Shown: positions 28,360-37,328 of the stretch, one piece after another
Layout of the letters: the number at the start of each line of letters is the position of its first letter
Position numbering within the stretch: position 1 is the stretch's first letter
Assembly (NCBI GenBank): GCA_009838975.1
Contig: VXQO01000026.1
Location: forward strand, 1-53,315
Length of the DNA: 53,315 bases
Direction of reading: 5' to 3'
DNA from: Gemmatimonadota bacterium
GTDB lineage: Bacteria > Gemmatimonadota > Gemmatimonadetes > Longimicrobiales > Gaopeijiaceae
Program-made: the position numbers and the translations under genes
The notes under the pieces: model-generated
The model's input: only the letters and a program-made list of their open reading frames with translations
Told to the model about the DNA's origin: nothing
The model's database searches: none

Positions 28360-30429
28360 CTACATCCCCCCGATCTCCGTCACCAGGAACTCCTCGAAGA
28401 AGACCAGCATGTCGTGGAGCTTCTGGATCGTGTTGTCCCGCCCGTACACGTAGTAGCCTTCGCCAGGGTACGCCTTGTAACGGACGATCTTGTAGTGCTG
28501 GTCGAGCTTCCGCGCGAAGTCGAGCGAGGCCTGCGGCTGGTCCTCCCGCAGCCGCCAGTCGGCCGCGACCCCCTCGCCCTGAATCACGAACGTGGGCGTG
28601 GTCACTTCGTGCGCCTTCAGGATGGCCGAGCTGTTCAGGTACACGTCCCGGTTCTCGGGGTAGGGCCCCAGTTCGTACTCGAGCAGCTTGATGTGCTGAA
28701 GTTCGTGCACCTTGGTGTGGAAGTCCGTCATGTCGCCGTAGCCGGACAGCGCGATCGCGGCCTGGAAAACGCCGGGCGCGAACGCCACCGCGTCCATCGT
28801 CATGATGCCGCCGTAGCTGGTCCCCGTCACCGCGATCCGGTCGGGGTCCACGTCGGGCAGGGTCTTGAGGTAGTCCACGCCCGCGAGCACGTCCTCGAGA
28901 TCGCAGTGGCCCCAGCAGCCGTTGTTGAGGTCCTCGAATTCCAGGCCGTACCCCGAGCTTCCGCGGATGTTGGGCATGAGGACGACGTAGCCACGCTGCG
29001 CGAAAAAGTGAACCTGTTGGTGTCGTCGGAATTGGTCGTCGAATTGTGACGTGGGCCCGCCATGGATCCACATCACGCCGGGGAACCGCTCACCCGGCTC
29101 GGCGTCCGGCGGCCGGTGCAGGTACGCCGGGATGGTGAGGCCGTCGCTGCTGGGAAACGCCACCTTCTCGGGCATGTGGAGCTTCTCGGGCGATCCCTCC
29201 GCAACGGTGCTGTGAAGCAGGCGGCTCTCGCCGGACTCGATGTCCATCACGAACAGCTCGGCCGGTCGGGTGGGCGTCTCCATCGTGTAGCTGATGCTAC
29301 CGCCATCGGGTGACCATTCCGCGCGCAGCGCGGCGCCGACCTCCGGGTCCACCAGCACCTTGCTCTTCGAGCCGTCCGCGGAGACCAGCCGCAGCGAGTG
29401 GATGCCGTCGCGGTTTTCGGTGTAGCTGATCCAGCTGCCGTCGGGCGACCAGCGCGCGTCGCTCTGGTCGTAGTCGGAGGCCGCGATCTGGCGGGGCTCG
29501 GCGCTGCCGTCGCGCGGCACCACCCAGAAGTTCAGCCAGCCGCTGCTCTGCGACCGAAACAGCACGGTCTCGCCGTCGGGCGATACCTGCGCCGACGCGA
29601 ACGCCCGCCCGGCCCGGTAGTCGAAGAAGCCCCGGTCCTGCACGACCGTGCGGGGGTTCTTTCCGTCGGGGTCTACCTCGATCACATCGTGGTCCACCCA
29701 GCGGTCGTCCATGCGCACGTAGAGAAGCCGCTCGCCGTCCGGGGTCCAGCTGGGGTAGCCCTCGTAGAGCGGGTCGTCGGTCAGGCGGCTTACCTTGCCG
29801 TCCGGCACTGACACGGTCCAGATGTCCATGTTGCCGAAACGGTCGCCGGAAAACGCGATCCGGCTGCCGTCGGGCGACCAGGCCAGCCCGTTGGCCCGCG
29901 CCGACAATTCGGTCAGTTGCACGTCGACGCTGGCGCGCATGCCGTCGCCCTCCACGGCCGACCAGAGCCAAATGTCCGGCGCTCCACCCTTGTCCGACGT
30001 GTAGGCGATCCAGCGTCCGTCGGGCGACCAGGTGGGCTGCGGCGCCCCCAGCGACCCCACGCCGCTCAGCGACAGGTCCTCGGTCAGGATCTCGAAGGCG
30101 CCGTCTTCCGTGCTGACCGATCCCAGATCCCCGCCGGAGACGAACGTGATCCGCGAGCCGTCCGGCGACCACCTGGGCGGGTGGGTGCCGCCCACCGCCG
30201 CGGTCAGGTCGACCAGTTCGGCGGCGGAGATGGGGTCGGCGGCCGACGACGAAGCGGCTGATACCGCGGCACCGGCCGCATCCCCGGCCGCGGGGGCTTC
30301 GTACTGGCAGGCCAGGGCGGCCGTGAGCACAAGCGCCGCCAGGGGCAGCGCCGGCCGAGGCAGGGACCGCTTCGCCGAGCTCGGGCGGTAGGCCGCAAGG
30401 CCGGAAGTCGGGGTGTCCATGCGTCTCAT
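28360..30429 (-). CDS. S9 (prolyl oligopeptidase)-like protein, lacking the usual catalytic His motif
   Basis: This is a 689-residue exported protein. A signal ends in LTAALAC, a lipobox-like site. The N-terminal part is a TolB/WD-like beta-propeller with repeated W-SPDG-RI motifs (about 90-430). The alpha/beta-hydrolase domain follows, with PGVMWIHGGP, the nucleophile elbow GTSYGGIMT and a C-terminal YPGEGYYVYG. In active S9 enzymes the last motif is usually EGH; here Tyr replaces His, so activity is uncertain. ATG 30429 overlaps the stop of the paralogous upstream gene (ATGA), so both are co-translated. It is the last gene of the SusC-SusD-lipoprotein-S9-S9 operon. Confidence 0.85.
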   Translation of the reverse strand: MRRMDTPTSGLAAYRPSSAKRSLPRPALPLAALVLTAALACQYEAPAAGDAAGAAVSAASSSAADPISAAELVDLTAAVGGTHPPRWSPDGSRITFVSGGDLGSVSTEDGAFEILTEDLSLSGVGSLGAPQPTWSPDGRWIAYTSDKGGAPDIWLWSAVEGDGMRASVDVQLTELSARANGLAWSPDGSRIAFSGDRFGNMDIWTVSVPDGKVSRLTDDPLYEGYPSWTPDGERLLYVRMDDRWVDHDVIEVDPDGKNPRTVVQDRGFFDYRAGRAFASAQVSPDGETVLFRSQSSGWLNFWVVPRDGSAEPRQIAASDYDQSDARWSPDGSWISYTENRDGIHSLRLVSADGSKSKVLVDPEVGAALRAEWSPDGGSISYTMETPTRPAELFVMDIESGESRLLHSTVAEGSPEKLHMPEKVAFPSSDGLTIPAYLHRPPDAEPGERFPGVMWIHGGPTSQFDDQFRRHQQVHFFAQRGYVVLMPNIRGSSGYGLEFEDLNNGCWGHCDLEDVLAGVDYLKTLPDVDPDRIAVTGTSYGGIMTMDAVAFAPGVFQAAIALSGYGDMTDFHTKVHELQHIKLLEYELGPYPENRDVYLNSSAILKAHEVTTPTFVIQGEGVAADWRLREDQPQASLDFARKLDQHYKIVRYKAYPGEGYYVYGRDNTIQKLHDMLVFFEEFLVTEIGGM

Positions 30430-32393
30430 CGGTCCATCCTTTCGCCCGCGTCCACCATTTCGTCGTTCAGGTAACGACGGAAGAAGTCCAGCATGTCGAA
30501 CAGCATCTGACGGCGGTTGGCTTTGCCGTACACGTAGTAGTTCTCGTTCGGGTAGGTCGTGTACTCGAACGGCTTGTAGAAGTTCTCCAGCGCCTGCGCG
30601 AAGATCTCGGATTGGTCCGAACCCGGATACCGTCCCTCGCCGTGCACCATGAAGATCGGCGTGGACACCTTGTCGATCTCGTAGATCGCCGAGCTGTTGC
30701 GCCACACGTCCTGGCTGGTCTCGAAGGGCCCGAGTTCGTGCTCCAGGAGCTTGATGTGCCGCAGTTCGTTCTCGCCGTGGTAGAAGTGGATCCAGTCGCC
30801 GTAGCCGGAGCCGGGAATGATCGCCCGGAACACGTCGGGCGCGAACGACGCCGCGTACATGCTCATCACGCCGCCGTAGCTGGTCCCCGTCAGGCCGATC
30901 CGGTCGGGGTCGACCTCGGGCTGCGTCTTCAGGAAGTCCACCCCCGCGACCACGTCCTCCAGGTCGCAGTGGCCCCAGCAGTTGTTGTTGCCGTCGGCGA
31001 AGTCCTTCCCGTATCCCGAACTGCCCCGGATGTTGGGCAGCAGCACCGCGTACCCCCGCTGCGCGAAGAACTGCACGTGCTGCTGGAAGGTGTCGTGGAA
31101 TTGCGACGTCGGGCCCCCGTGAATCCACAGTACGCCGGGCGCCCGCTCGCCCGCCGGGACTCCTGCCGGGCGGTAGAGGTAGGCGGGGATCGAGTATCCG
31201 TCCGTGCTGGGGTAGTGAACCTTCTCCGGCAGGATCAACCTGGCCCCAAAGTTCCCGGCCGGCATGGAGAAGGTGAGTTGGCGACTCTCGCCGTCCTCCA
31301 AAGACACCACATACAGATCCTGAGGGGCAAGAAGGTCGGCCATCAGGTACGAGATCGACCGTCCGTCGGGCGACCAGGAGGGACTGGACGCGACGCCGCC
31401 TGCGGAATTGCCGCCCATCCCGCCCGGCGACGCCAGCACGCGTGGCTTCCCTCCGTCCGCGGCGACAACGCGCAGGTCGTGATGTCCGTTGTGGTTCTCG
31501 GTGTACGCGATCATGCTGCCGTCCGGCGACCAAGCGGCGCTGCTCTGGTCGGCCTCGGCGGCGGCCATCGGGCGGGGCTCCCCACCACCGATCGGGGCGA
31601 TCCAATAGTTGATCCAGCCACTGCGGTGCGAGCGGAAGAGGACCTGGCTGCCGTCCGGCGATACGCGCGGGTAGGCGAAGGTCGTTCCGGCGCCGTAGTC
31701 GAAGAAGTCGGTGTCCTGGAGCACGGTGCGCGCGCCCGATCCGTCCGGGCCGACCTCGATCACGTCGTGGTTCTCCCAGGTGTCGTCGAGGCGCACGTAG
31801 AGGATGCGCTCCGAATCAGGGGTCCAGGTTGGGAAGACCTCGTAGAGCTTGTTGTTCGTGATGCGCCGGACGCGCTTCGTGGCCACCTCGACCGTCCAGA
31901 TGTCGTAGTTGCCGTAGCGGTCGCCGGCGAAGACGATCGAGCGCTCGTCGGGAGACCAGGTCATCGAGTTGATGCGCGCGCCCAGGTTGGTCAGCTGCGC
32001 CTCCGAGCCGTCCTCGGTCGACCAGATCCAGATCTCGGGCGAGCCACCCTTGTCGGACACGTAGGAGATCCAGTTGCCGGACGGCGACCAGCCGGGCATC
32101 TGGGAGGCCAGGAAGTGGCCGGAACTGCCCATCTCGGTCGGCAGGCGGGTGGGGAAGCCGCCGTCGGGGGAGATCGTCATCAGTCCGCCGGACAGCGACG
32201 ACTGGAAGAGGATCCCCGAGCCGTCGGGCGACCACGCGGGCGAGCCCGAGACGACGGACTCGATGGACAGCAGCTGGTCGATGGTGAGGATGTCGGCCTT
32301 CTGGGCGTGCAGAGGCGCCGCGGACGCGGACGCGAGGAAGATGGCGGTCCCCAACAGCCGGGGCATTGTCGCCGGTTTGCGATAGCTGGTCAT
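30426..32393 (-). CDS. S9 (prolyl oligopeptidase)-like protein, paralogue of the next gene
   Basis: This 655-residue secreted protein has a Sec signal (ending PLHAQ, residue about 31), a TolB-like propeller with repeated WSPDG motifs (about 50-400), and an alpha/beta-hydrolase domain. The hydrolase domain shows GVLWIHGGPTSQF, the nucleophile elbow GTSYGGVMS and the late MVHGEG. The position where S9 enzymes carry the catalytic His reads YPNENYYVYG, without His, as in its neighbour. S9 enzymes cut short peptides; if active, this one would process peptides in the periplasm for or after SusCD uptake. A ribosome binding site (GGAGCAACC) precedes ATG 32393. Its stop overlaps the next gene's start. 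Confidence 0.85.
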   Translation of the reverse strand: MTSYRKPATMPRLLGTAIFLASASAAPLHAQKADILTIDQLLSIESVVSGSPAWSPDGSGILFQSSLSGGLMTISPDGGFPTRLPTEMGSSGHFLASQMPGWSPSGNWISYVSDKGGSPEIWIWSTEDGSEAQLTNLGARINSMTWSPDERSIVFAGDRYGNYDIWTVEVATKRVRRITNNKLYEVFPTWTPDSERILYVRLDDTWENHDVIEVGPDGSGARTVLQDTDFFDYGAGTTFAYPRVSPDGSQVLFRSHRSGWINYWIAPIGGGEPRPMAAAEADQSSAAWSPDGSMIAYTENHNGHHDLRVVAADGGKPRVLASPGGMGGNSAGGVASSPSWSPDGRSISYLMADLLAPQDLYVVSLEDGESRQLTFSMPAGNFGARLILPEKVHYPSTDGYSIPAYLYRPAGVPAGERAPGVLWIHGGPTSQFHDTFQQHVQFFAQRGYAVLLPNIRGSSGYGKDFADGNNNCWGHCDLEDVVAGVDFLKTQPEVDPDRIGLTGTSYGGVMSMYAASFAPDVFRAIIPGSGYGDWIHFYHGENELRHIKLLEHELGPFETSQDVWRNSSAIYEIDKVSTPIFMVHGEGRYPGSDQSEIFAQALENFYKPFEYTTYPNENYYVYGKANRRQMLFDMLDFFRRYLNDEMVDAGERMDR

Positions 32394-32407
32394 GGTTGCT
32401 CCTTGTG

Positions 32408-32854
32408 TCAGTGTTCCTCGTCCTGATAGACCCACAGGCTGGACTGGTCCAGCACGTTTTCGAGCCTCCACCAGACGGTCTGCCCCGGACGCAGATAGAT
32501 CACGCTGCTGCGGTACGGCCGGTCGCCGATGGGGTCGGCCTGAAGACGGAATCCCGAGCCCGAAAACAGGCTTCTGGGGAGCGGCACCGAGTCGCGCCGC
32601 ATGCTGGTGATCGAAAGCAGGGCGATGCGGTCGGCGCCGCGAATCGCGTAGATGCGCATGTCGAGCCAGTTGCGGTTGTGGACATGCAGCTTGCTCTCGG
32701 GCGCACCCTCCCAGGCCGCCTCGTCGCGCACGCCGGGCGGTTCGCCGGAGCGCTCCGAACTCGAAGCGCATCCGGCGACCGCCGCGGCGAGAATGGCGGC
32801 GACAAGCCGGAGGCCGACTGCTCCTACGGGATGACGCCCTGCTGGGTCATGCAT
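32408..32854 (-). CDS. Small predicted lipoprotein
   Basis: This 148-residue protein begins with a signal peptide whose lipobox VAGC places the lipidated Cys at about residue 29. The mature part is beta-rich (SKLHVHNRNWLDMRIYAIRG, ITSMRRDSVPLP, GQTVWWRLENVL) and ends shortly after SSLWVYQ, suggesting a small immunoglobulin-like fold. No catalytic motif is visible. I chose ATG 32854, which overlaps the end of SusD by 31 bases; no in-frame start occurs between there and the hydrophobic core. Lying between SusD and the first S9 gene in the same operon, it may be an accessory surface component of the uptake system (inference). Confidence 0.7.
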   Translation of the reverse strand: MHDPAGRHPVGAVGLRLVAAILAAAVAGCASSSERSGEPPGVRDEAAWEGAPESKLHVHNRNWLDMRIYAIRGADRIALLSITSMRRDSVPLPRSLFSGSGFRLQADPIGDRPYRSSVIYLRPGQTVWWRLENVLDQSSLWVYQDEEH

Positions 32855-34206
32855 CCCGGCGGGACATCCGGCTCGCGCGGGAGGCACTCGCTCAGCGGGT
32901 AGGGCATCGCGCTGTGAAGCCGTTGATCGGCGCTGGGCGCACCCACCACGGGAATTTCCAGCAGCTTGTCGTAACGGTTCATGTCGATCCACGTGTGCCC
33001 CCACTCGAAGACCAGCGAGAACCGCTTGTTGTACAGCAGCTCGTCGAGCAGGTCGTCGTCAGATCCCGGATAGGGATCCGGCAGCGGCTCGAGGCCGCCC
33101 GAGTTCATGCGGATGAAGTTGATGTCGTCGATCGCCGCCGCCCGGTTGCCCATCGCAAGGTTCGCCTCGGCGCGGATCAGGATCAGCTCCTCGTTCTTGA
33201 CCCAGACGAACGGCGCGCTCGGGTTCTCGTACAGCGTGTACTGCAGATCCGAGGTCACCTCCAACAGCTGATACGCCCCCACCACCTTGAACTTGTTCTG
33301 GAAGCGCAGGTCCGGCGACCCGTCCGCGCGCGCCTGCGCCTCGTTGCGGAAGCGCGTGTTGGCCCACAGGAGGTCGGGACGGTTGGCCGGATTGACCAGG
33401 TCGCCCGAGTTGACCGACCAGCTGTGTTGCGCGCCGTAGTCGAGCGGCATGTTGTTCCCGGCGAAGGACTCCGCCACCGCCTGGAGCGCGCCGGACCAGT
33501 TGTTGCGATGCACCTCGGCACGCGCCTTGATCGCGCGGTTGAGGCGGATGAAGTCCCCCGGCGACGCGAAGTTGGAAAGTCCCGCCGTGACGCCGAAGGG
33601 GAAGGAGGAAGCGGCCTGCAGGTCGCCGCGCGCCTCGTCCAGCAGGCTGATCACGTGGCCGTAGACCTCGTTCTCTCCCACGATCGGTGCCGGGGGCTCG
33701 TTGGGGTCGGACCCGACCGCGACGGGTGCGCCCAGGTGTCGCCGGGTCACCGCGATGTGCAGCAGGTCGTATGCCTGGATGGTCTTGGTGAAGCCGCGGA
33801 CCGCAGCCTTGTCGGGCTCGGGGATCTCCGCTCCTTCCAGCGCATCCAGAAGCAGGTTGGCGTTGCGCATGTTCTTGTACGCCTCGGCCCACACCTGCGT
33901 GCCTACGAATAGGGTCTGGGTCCAGGGGTCGCGCACGCTGCCGGGCAGCGAGGACCCGGTGGGCGCCATGGGGTACACCTCACGGCCGAAGGCGCCGACC
34001 CAATGCACCATGTCGGCCGCGGTGAGGCGGGTGTCGAAGAGGAGGCCCTGCGCCGCGGCCGCGACTGCGGCCGTGTTCGGGTTGTTCTGCAGATCCTCCA
34101 CACTAGGGTTGTTGAAGTCCGGTACGGTCAGTTCGCAAGCCGCGAAAACGGTTGCGAAGAGACCCGCCGTCAGCAGACGGCCCATTTGTCTGATCATCGG
34201 TCTCAT
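32824..34206 (-). CDS. SusD/RagB-family lipoprotein
   Basis: This 460-residue surface lipoprotein partners the SusC encoded just upstream. The signal peptide ends in VFAAC (Cys24), followed by ELTVPDFNNPSVEDL, a typical SusD beginning. TPR-type helices span the middle (TRRHLGAPVAVG, GEVYGHVISLLDEARGDLQAA-like stretch). The C-terminal region has the usual WVKNEELILIRAEANLAMG and RNKRF-type motif (LYNKRFSLVFEWGHTWIDMNRY). ATG 34206 lies 13 bases from the SusC stop; ATG 34197, with GGGAGA nine bases upstream, is an equally good start and would remove three residues. It probably binds peptide ligands, judging from the peptidase neighbours (inference). Confidence 0.92.
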   Translation of the reverse strand: MRPMIRQMGRLLTAGLFATVFAACELTVPDFNNPSVEDLQNNPNTAAVAAAAQGLLFDTRLTAADMVHWVGAFGREVYPMAPTGSSLPGSVRDPWTQTLFVGTQVWAEAYKNMRNANLLLDALEGAEIPEPDKAAVRGFTKTIQAYDLLHIAVTRRHLGAPVAVGSDPNEPPAPIVGENEVYGHVISLLDEARGDLQAASSFPFGVTAGLSNFASPGDFIRLNRAIKARAEVHRNNWSGALQAVAESFAGNNMPLDYGAQHSWSVNSGDLVNPANRPDLLWANTRFRNEAQARADGSPDLRFQNKFKVVGAYQLLEVTSDLQYTLYENPSAPFVWVKNEELILIRAEANLAMGNRAAAIDDINFIRMNSGGLEPLPDPYPGSDDDLLDELLYNKRFSLVFEWGHTWIDMNRYDKLLEIPVVGAPSADQRLHSAMPYPLSECLPREPDVPPGCMTQQGVIP

Positions 34207-34219
34207 TCTCCCGTTCACG

Positions 34220-37207
34220 TTAGAAGCCCACGTCGACCGAGAACCAGAAGCTCCGGCTCGGCGGGTAGGGTGCCACGTCCTGGCCACGGCCGACCGCCTC
34301 GCTGCCGAAGTTGCTGACCTCGGGATCCAGGCCGGCGTAGTCGGTGATGGTCAGCAGGTTGCGGCTGCTGAGGTTGAGGCGAATGTGCCGGGCCGCGCTC
34401 CAGATGTTCGCCACCATGGTCTCGGGCAGGTCGTAGGTGACGGTGAGCTCGCGCACCTTCACGAAGGACGCGTCCTGGAAATAGGTGCCGGTGTTGTTCG
34501 GGAACTCGCGGTTGCGCGTCACGCAGACGCTCTCCCCGTTCACCAGGTTGTTGCAGTCCTCGGTGTTCCGCGTCAGGTCGAAGAGGAACTGGGTGAGGTT
34601 GTTGGCCGTGCCGCCCTTCTGCCAGTCCAGCGTCGAGTAGACGTTGAACCGACCGAAGCTGATGTCGTTCGAGAAGCCCATGCGGAAGTCCGCGTTGGAT
34701 TCCGCCAGCGGGCCTACTCCGACCACTCCGGTCTCGGGATCGGGGCCGTTGCCCCACAGCAGCGTCAGCGATCTGCCTACCTCTACCGCCGTGGTGCCGT
34801 AGAAGTACCCGAAACCCTGGACCGTGAAGCGCGGTACCGGCAGTGAGATCACCTCGCTGCGATCCATGGTGAAGGTGGTTCGCGAGGTCCACTGCAGGTT
34901 GCGGGTGAAGAAGGGAACCACGGTCAGCGCGGTCTCGACACCCCAGATGTTGATCTCGCCGCCGTTGAAGATCGCCTCGGCGAAACCGGTCGAGGGCGCG
35001 AGCGAGCGCTCTAGGATCACGTCATTGACGGTCTTGTTGAAGTACGTCAGCTCGAGCGTGGCCCGGTCCTCGAAGAGGGTGGCGTCGATGCCGCCCTCGA
35101 TCTCGGTCTGCCGCTCGGGACGCAGGTCGGTCGCCGCCGTGGCGCCCTGCACGCGCAGTGCCGGCAGGCCGCCGATGTTCCGGCCCTCGTACTCGGTGAA
35201 CTTCTGGCCGTAGACCGGCTGGTTGCCCGACTGGCCCCACGCGCCGCGGAACTTGACTTCCTCGAGGAGGTCGCCGCCGATCGGGAACCGGTACGAAGCC
35301 GCGAACTTCGGGTAGAAGTGGAACGCGTCGGTGTCGGAGTTGTTGGAGCTCCGGTCGGCACGGGCTCCCGCGGTGAGGAGCAGCCTTTCGTCCAGCATCA
35401 GCAGCTCTTCCTGTGCGAAGATGCCGAAGTCGAGGATCCGTTCGCGGTTCTGCCTGACTTCGGTCGCCGTGCCCCGGTCGATGTTCTGCAGGCCCCCGAT
35501 GAGGTTCTTCGCGATCGTACTGCTGTAGTCGAGGTCGCGGATCTCGTACTGGGTGCCGAAGGAGGTCGTCGACTGGAATGCGTCGGAGTTCAGGGTGTAG
35601 ACGGCGTTCAGGTTGGCGTTCATGTACTGGCTGTAGGCCGACCCGAGCACCGACGTGCCGGGCAGCCCGTCATTGGGCTCGAACTGCGATTCCGGCGGCG
35701 AGAAGAGCTCGTTCTTCTGGTTGTAGAAGTCGATCCCGCCGGTGGCGCTCAGCCGCAGGTTGTGCGTCGCCGAGGTGATCGCGTCGAAGGTCAGGTTTCC
35801 AGATCCCACGAAGCGCCATACCTCCTCGTCGTTTCGCACGAGCGACGCCGTCTCGAGGATGTTCGACGCGGCGAACGGGTTCCTGGGGTAGGTGCCTGTC
35901 CCGCTCGGACATTTGTCGATGTCGGCCTGGCGGCTTCCGTCGGCGCACACCGCGCGCAGATCGACGAAGCTCGGCGTCGACGGGAGCGTCATGTAGTAGC
36001 TGATGCTCCGGTTGTCGTTGTTGGTGATGCCGCGTCCCGCCACGGTGTGAATCGCGTTCGTGTTCAGGCTGAAGGAGACACGGTCGCCCAGGGTCTGGTC
36101 GATGTTGAGCTTCAGGGACTCCTTCTTGTAGAAGGTGTTGTCGATGATGCCGCCATCGTTCTTCACGAGTCCGGAAGCATAGTAGCGGGTATCCTCGGTG
36201 CCCCCGCTCACGCTCGCCTGGGTTTCGTACGAGAGGGGCTGGTTGCCCGCGAGCAGCTCCTCGTGGTCGAAGAACCTGCCGGCCTGCCAGTGGTCCGCGG
36301 CCTGCGGCCCGAAGAACTCGACCGCCTCGTCCATCGAGGTGAATTCACGCAGGCCGAGCTTGTTGGACAGCTGGAAGAACCCGAAGCGCTGGGTCACGTT
36401 GAACTGCGGCGCGCCGACCCGGCCCCGCTTGGTGCGGATGATGACCACCCCGTTGTTCGCCTTGGATCCGTAGATCGCCGCGGCCGATGCGCCCTTGAGG
36501 ACCTCGATGCTCTCGATGTCGTAGGGGTTCAGGTCGGCGATCCGGTTCGCGGAGTTGTCCTGCGTGCCTCCGCGCACGGGGTTGGACGACGAGACGGTGA
36601 CGGTGTGCACCCCCGAGGGGATCGTCTGGTCGCTGACGATCACGCCGTCCACCACATATAGCGGAGTGTGCGCGCCGAGGATCGTGGACACGCCCCGGAG
36701 CTGAAGCTGCATGCCTCCGCCCGGGGCCCCCGAGTTCGACTGGATGTTGGCTCCGGCGACCTTGCCGCGGAGCGCCTGCTCAACGGACCACGAGGGTACC
36801 CTTTCGAGATCCCTCGCGCTCACCGTGGAGACCGCGTTGGCGAGGTTCCTCCTGGAGATCCCGGTCGCCTGTCCCGTGACCACGATCTCGTCGAGGTTGA
36901 GGACGTCGACCCGGAGGTTGACGCTGATGTTGTTCGTGCCCGCGGGCACGGTGACCGACGCCGGCTGGTATCCCAGCATGCTGATCTCGAGCACGACCTC
37001 GCCCGCCGCCACGGAGACGGCGAAGTCGCCGTCGTCTTCCGTGAAGGTGCCGAGGGTCGTTCCCGAGACGGCGACGGCCGCCCCGGAAATGGGCTGTCCT
37101 GTGGTGGCATCGGTGACGGAGCCCGTGAGGATGCGTGCCTGGGCGAGGATCTCTCCCGTGCCCAGAAGCATGAACAGGCCTGCCAGAATGCCGTATCGCA
37201 ATCTCAT
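34220..37207 (-). CDS. SusC/RagA-family TonB-dependent outer-membrane transporter (copy 3)
   Basis: This 995-residue importer starts at ATG 37207 behind an excellent ribosome binding site (AAAGGAGGAG). A signal peptide ends near ILAQA (residue about 24). Next come the regulatory-like beta domain (GSVTDATTGQPISGAAVAVSG), the plug (EIVVTGQATGISRRNLANAV, LRGKVAGA, TPLYVVDGVIVSD, IYGSKANNGVVIIRTKRG) and a barrel ending GF. The plug is longer and of a different subgroup from copies 1 and 2. It heads a five-gene minus-strand operon (SusC, SusD, lipoprotein, two S9 genes) and is divergent from the DPP-IV-like gene, sharing a 121-base promoter region. The peptidase neighbours suggest oligopeptide uptake. 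Confidence 0.94.
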   Translation of the reverse strand: MRLRYGILAGLFMLLGTGEILAQARILTGSVTDATTGQPISGAAVAVSGTTLGTFTEDDGDFAVSVAAGEVVLEISMLGYQPASVTVPAGTNNISVNLRVDVLNLDEIVVTGQATGISRRNLANAVSTVSARDLERVPSWSVEQALRGKVAGANIQSNSGAPGGGMQLQLRGVSTILGAHTPLYVVDGVIVSDQTIPSGVHTVTVSSSNPVRGGTQDNSANRIADLNPYDIESIEVLKGASAAAIYGSKANNGVVIIRTKRGRVGAPQFNVTQRFGFFQLSNKLGLREFTSMDEAVEFFGPQAADHWQAGRFFDHEELLAGNQPLSYETQASVSGGTEDTRYYASGLVKNDGGIIDNTFYKKESLKLNIDQTLGDRVSFSLNTNAIHTVAGRGITNNDNRSISYYMTLPSTPSFVDLRAVCADGSRQADIDKCPSGTGTYPRNPFAASNILETASLVRNDEEVWRFVGSGNLTFDAITSATHNLRLSATGGIDFYNQKNELFSPPESQFEPNDGLPGTSVLGSAYSQYMNANLNAVYTLNSDAFQSTTSFGTQYEIRDLDYSSTIAKNLIGGLQNIDRGTATEVRQNRERILDFGIFAQEELLMLDERLLLTAGARADRSSNNSDTDAFHFYPKFAASYRFPIGGDLLEEVKFRGAWGQSGNQPVYGQKFTEYEGRNIGGLPALRVQGATAATDLRPERQTEIEGGIDATLFEDRATLELTYFNKTVNDVILERSLAPSTGFAEAIFNGGEINIWGVETALTVVPFFTRNLQWTSRTTFTMDRSEVISLPVPRFTVQGFGYFYGTTAVEVGRSLTLLWGNGPDPETGVVGVGPLAESNADFRMGFSNDISFGRFNVYSTLDWQKGGTANNLTQFLFDLTRNTEDCNNLVNGESVCVTRNREFPNNTGTYFQDASFVKVRELTVTYDLPETMVANIWSAARHIRLNLSSRNLLTITDYAGLDPEVSNFGSEAVGRGQDVAPYPPSRSFWFSVDVGF

Positions 37208-37328
37208 GAGGCTCCTCCTTTGCTGATTGCGTACAACGTGGGGCGAAGCGGCTGGAACGGCTGGCCGCGCAGGGGTACTATTCGCCCCGTGAAATGATTG
37301 AATTGTGATACCTGTGAATGGAGGGCAC

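Noticed and set aside
37300..37328. Second CRP-like site in the SusC/S9B divergent region
   Set aside because: TGTGATACCTGTGAA contains two direct TGTGA copies, not an inverted pair, so it does not fit the CRP palindrome.
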